In this document: one piece after another, positions 54,301 through 60,300 of the stretch
Numbering within the stretch: the stretch's first letter is position 1
Layout: the number at the start of each line of letters is the position of its first letter
Source of the DNA: Antedon bifida
Taxonomy: Eukaryota; Echinodermata; Crinoidea; Comatulida; Antedonidae
Assembly (NCBI GenBank): GCA_963402885.1
Contig: OY727099.1
Span: 12,822,001-12,886,000 of the forward strand
Length of the DNA stretch: 64,000 bases
Direction: 5' to 3'
Made by a program: the position numbers and the translations under genes
The notes under the pieces: model-generated
What the model was told of the DNA's origin: nothing
What the model saw: only the letters and a program-made list of their open reading frames with translations
Databases searched by the model: none

Positions 54301-57300
54301 ATGAATCATGGAGGAAGTAAACGAATAGTTAGACATAGGGAAATTTACTTGCTCCATGGAGAACGAAGTCCACACATTTTAAAACTACTACTCCTATATA
54401 AAATTACTTGAAAAATAGAATAGAAATTCACCATCACCATTATCATCCGCCAGCATTAACATAATCATCATGGTTTTAATTTTAGTTCAGTTCATTCAAT
54501 TTTACAAACAACAGACAAATATAAAAAATGAAAACAAGATTGAAGAAAATATATGAATGAACTGAGGATAACCCAAGAATGTTTAATAAAAAGCTTATTT
54601 CTTTTGAGGTCCCCAAATTAAAGGGAAACGCTGGGTACCTGACTCAAAATGTGTTCCCTTATAGTCTGAAAGTTGAAGTTGTCACTATCAATACACTACC
54701 TTTGAGATAGTGAAATGATGACACAAGCTGAAATTGCATGCAATCATGTTTAAAGAAAGTTATAACACTCCTAACGGAGTTAAATTCATTTCATTTTTTT
54801 TGCATAATAAAATAATCTTTTTGATCGGCTATCGATTATATTTAATATAACAGATTCATTGGGGCTAACCATAATGCACATCAATCAGGAAAGTTATTCA
54901 ACTGAACTCGACGAAAACAAGTAAGTTGTACAAGTTACTTAGTAGGGACTTTACAAAACACGACGGTTAGGGGAGGATGACGAATACAGCATCCTGTGTT
55001 CCCTAGAGCGTAAAATCATAACAGTCAACATAGCCGTTTATTATTTATGTGAAGACGACGTATCTCTCTCCCTGTCTCGTGGCGTGGGGCCCTTCTGAAT
55101 CGCTTGGCTCTGGTGATACAGCTTAGGCCTAGCCTTCCTAGCATTCAAACGCCGCTTTTAACATAGCCATTTTAACCCAATAAAAATGTTATTTCATTAA
55201 ATTAGAAGTTCAAATATTAGTTAGAGTTTTGAAAATTCCACGTTTAAGGGTAATTTAAACTGTATATTTAAGGTTATATATACATTATTTCTAGTCGTTC
55301 TCCGTAAACTGGGAAATGGCAAATTTATCGTTAAAGTTAAGACGACGTAATTTCCATTTTTTTAAGCACCGTCCTGTGGCTTCCCGTCGTGTTTCGTTCA
55401 ACGTGACCATTTTAGGGAGCTTTTGATTTCCGACGACCTAACTAGTTCACGTCAATATTATCGTTTTATTTCATAATACTGTTTGTAATTCATTAAAATT
55501 TGTTTAATTATTAACATTACATTAAACATTAATAATCAACAGAGAGACTTACGGTACCGCTAATACGGCAAGTGGGATTCTATCGGTTACATTAACATCC
55601 AACTCAAGAAAAGTTCAAATGGGAGTTAACTTTTCATTAGCTACTAACACGACAGGATTTAATGATGGAAAAGATATGGTAATCAAAGAAAAGGAGATTA
55701 AATTCAGAAAAGGCACAAATAAAACTAGGGCTATTGTGTGTTCTTTCTGGGACACAAGCTTCGAGTAAGTAATTCAGATCACTTCTTTATGACATTACTA
55801 GCATTATCAACATCAATTGTTATCAATCGTTTGATTGGATTAATCACGTATTTTCTTCGTAATAGGGTTTGGTCTCAGTATGGATGTAAGAAAGTGTTAG
55901 CGGACGACCACAGTGTGTCATGCGAATGTAATCATACAACAAGTTTTGCTGTACTTGTTCAAGTTAATGAAGCTGAGGTACATATATTTATCTACACTTG
56001 TAGGCACATTATAGCTCGACAGTATACTATTATTGTTCTGGAAAGTCCAGACATCATTTATGTTCTTTTTTACGTGATCCGTGCTTTTTTCAGAATAATA
56101 ATATTTATCACTATTACTATCGTCTCGTGTGTTTCCCTCTTTGTCTTATGTACACATAAAATCTGCCAGCCAATAAAATAGTGGATATTTTCGGATCCAA
56201 AAAGAACATATACCTAAATGATGAAGTAGAAAATACTGGGGTGCTACAAACTCCAATGGATGCCATATGAAATGGCGTCCAGCAGCCCAGTAAGTGAAGT
56301 GTCGGAACTTTTCAGGACAATAAAGGTGTCGAACTATAATGAAACTGGTGTTGTTATTTTGTTATTAATCAATCTAGACAATATCAACAATAACGATTGG
56401 CCTACAGTAAAAGTGCAACTGTAATTCAACTGTCTAGCTACGTAGCACTTTTGCTTTTCAATTGTGAGCATCTTTCCCGTCAATACCATGTAATAACTCC
56501 TACAAGTGCAGAATGTTAAAGTAAATGAAATTCTGGTCACTTTCATTTTATTATTAGTATAGTGTAATACAATATTGACGTGACTGTAATAAATTGAGGG
56601 ACTAACGATAACGGTAGTACCGAACATTACTACATCACAAAATCCGATTGGTGTGTGACAATGGGTTTATATCTTACAGTATTTATTTTAATATATTATA
56701 TATTTTACTACATAAATGTTCACAGATAAGTACAATTCATGACACAATCCTAACAGTCATCAGCTACGCAGGAGGCGCTCTTTCAATATTGTCACTTACG
56801 TTTGTGATTGGCCTGGTATACTATTTAACGTAAGTATGGCATTGTGATTTAGTATTGTCATTGTCACAATGATGAATGACAGACACTGGTATGCTTATGA
56901 GAATCATCATTAATTCTGTTCTGCGTATATGAAATGATCAAAATGTTCAAATAATGATGATAATAAGGATGATAATGAAGATTACTTTAAAGATGGTAAT
57001 TAATATGAAGATAGTGATGATAATGATAATGATTTGGATGGTGATTACTAACACAATCTAACAGCAAGATAATGAGCTCCGGTTGATCAAAGAATTCATC
57101 AGTGGTTGTGACACGATCAGTGACACGATCAGTCCCACGCTTTCTGACTGATTTTCGATTCGCTATTTGGCTTCCTCAAATGTTTGGTTAAAAGACACCG
57201 GAAATTATTTAGTACTTATAGTTATTTATTCAAAATGCAACCCACTTTCATTGTAAATTTAATCAATGAGGTAATTTACTATTATTAGTTAGGGAAAAAC

Positions 57301-60300
57301 ATTTTAGTTAAGTTTAGTCTACACGATAATTAGTTTGTGCAAACATTGTCAAAATGAAGTTTAACAATTCGCAAAAATTAAATTTAGATAAAATTACTGT
57401 TAAATCCAATATATTGTGTTTATATAATGAAAACCATTTCAAAAATTAGATACATATTAGAACTTTTTGTTCGTAATAAAAATCAGACACATTGGACATT
57501 GGATACAACATTTAATCAAATAAGAATAGACACATACACTATGAAACATAGGGTAACATTCAGCCGATAGATAATGTTGACTTACTATGAAGACGTTGAT
57601 AATGGAGTAGACAATAATGATCACTCCAAATGTGTAGTATGAGGATGCTGATAGATGATATTGGTGTTTCTGCTAAGATTGTGTTGTTAGGTTCCTGGCA
57701 ATGATATGAAAATAATGTATTCGCTTTAACCTTTTGCGCAGAGAGTTGGAAAAATCAGACCACGTGTTAATAATGAAGAATCTAATGATTACTTTGGCAC
57801 TAGGACAGAGTGTATTCCTTGCGGGTGTTGACAGAACTGAATCGATGGTACGTCACCTTAATACACATTATTCTTTATTTATTCTTTATTTCAAACCAAC
57901 AGTGTAAAACACCAATAACAGGTTGAAAATAAAATAACTAAACTATAAAATATGAGCCAATATAAATATATACAAAATGAAAAAAAGATTATTTAAATAA
58001 TTTCATTAATAATACACTTAAATTATATGTTATATTATTTTAAAATACTAGCAGTTTTTAGTGTTCTACAATAAGTGAAAGATAAATATAAAGAATAAGA
58101 TAATATAAAATAAAAAAAACCAATAAATCACTGTGTGAGTAAAGGATGTATTGTTCCGCCCCCTAAAAAACATGAAAATGAAGATTAATAAAATCAGACT
58201 CTGAAGATTATGTAGTTTTAATAATTCTCTTCCATAGAAACAAAATAACAAAATTAAAGGTTTCACTTATAAAAAGACATTATAAACTGTTAAATTTAAC
58301 CAAATACCCAATGGCTGACAGACTATCTGACAATTTTTTCTTTAAATTACAATTGTAAGTAATTTGTTGGGGGCGGGGGGGTATATCTTTAAACATAAGA
58401 CATTTAAACAAATTTCGAATAAAATAACAAAGATTGTTTTGAAGTCATCGTTTGCACCAGGCCTACTGTAAATAATACTCATGAACGTTCTTGTTCTCAA
58501 CAATAGATTTTGTGCAAAATAGTGGCATTCGTTCTCCAGTTTCTTTTCATCGCTATGTTTATGTGGATGTTCAATGAAGGATTGTATCTCTATCGCCGAC
58601 TTTGGTTGGTTTTTGGTGAAAACTCGACAAGTGCTCGGCAGTATAACTTGACCGGTTGGGCAATACCTGCTGTCTACGTCATTGTCTGTTTTATAATGCG
58701 TTCCAGTGATTATGGAACAGAAGACAGGTATGTCTGCAAAGAGTTGTGTGATTATTATTATTATGCATATTATTTATGAACTATTCATTTTATTGAAGAG
58801 ATTAAAGATTAAATTTCGGAACAACACAATCTACTCGATGTTCATTTCCAGCAATAGCAAATAAATACGACCAATATATGAACATGTTTTAAGTCACTTT
58901 CTGTAATGCTTTGTTTTAATTTTAAAAGGGTTAGTAAAGTATTTATATTTATTGGTGGGTTAAAAAACGAGCTCAACAAACACATGATTTAATCAATAAT
59001 GAGAGCAATTTCCTAAAATACACCGAAAAAAGATCTGATTTAAAAACGTTCTTTTTCAAATTAATAATGTTTTATATAATTTATATATATTATATAATAA
59101 GACATTGAATAAATTCCATTGTTGCTTTTACTATTCCTTATATGTTTTTTAATTGCACATGCTAGTTAAGTCAATGCTTATTGCATTATTAAGCTCAGTT
59201 GTATTTTGTATTCGTACAGTTGTTGGTTGAGTCAAGACAATGGACTGATATGGACTTTCGTGATACCTGTCCTTGTTATCATTTTTGTGAGTTTTTATTT
59301 TGTAAATAGAATCAAGCGCTGCTAGAAAAACGGCAAAAAGTGAAAGCTAATAATTTTTAGCATTACTTCGAATGTGTGAATTATATATTTTTATTGTCTA
59401 GTTTACAATAGAAGGTCGTGTACTTTTTCTTAAAATGGCACATGGAAATTGAAACCTAAAACAGTAAAAATAATAAAATATTATGGAAAAATATATATAT
59501 ATCAAAATATAACTATTGTTTTCATTCATATTGATTTCATTATGAATTTAAATTATTGTTTCATTAATGGTCACTATGCAGACGAAGGCTTGTTTGAATT
59601 TAAAACATTTACTACAACCACGAGGGGACACAAATACAAAATCTATAAACCATTTTTTCTAGAGCAAGAACATTTTCTTTACAAGAGCAATGAATAAATG
59701 GACTACTTTGTCCAAAGAGCTTGTCAATGCTCAGTCCATAAATAGTTTCAAAAACAAATTGGACACATGTTCACAAAACCATACAAAACTCATTAAAATA
59801 TTTTCACAATTTTGCCACCCAATTTAAGCATTAGTCATAATACAGTTCACCACCTTCTACCTTATTTTCTTGTTATGTGTGTTTTCAGAGCGGTTAACAG
59901 GCAAAAACGCCTTCAACCGAAACATCTTGTAATCCTGTAATACCCCACCTTTCTGTGTTTTGCTATTTCTCGTATAATCGACAACATTACAGCAAAACAT
60001 CTTTATTTTGTAGATAAATGTGGTTTTGCTCCTGCTTGTTGTGCGTATCATCATCAAAGCTGCTAAAGAAGTTGGAAGCACGTACGACCGCGTCAAGTAT
60101 GAACACGTCACTACTTTTTAAAACTATTTAAAAGATCCGAACATTAAAATAGACTTCATATTTCATTTCTTTTAAAATTATATTGGTCATTTATGTCGAC
60201 ATCAAACTATGTTTAAAAAACTACTATAACTTTCTAATAACGATAATTTTACCAGCGTATATTACTTTGACATAACACACGTTTAAAGAAACTATTCTTG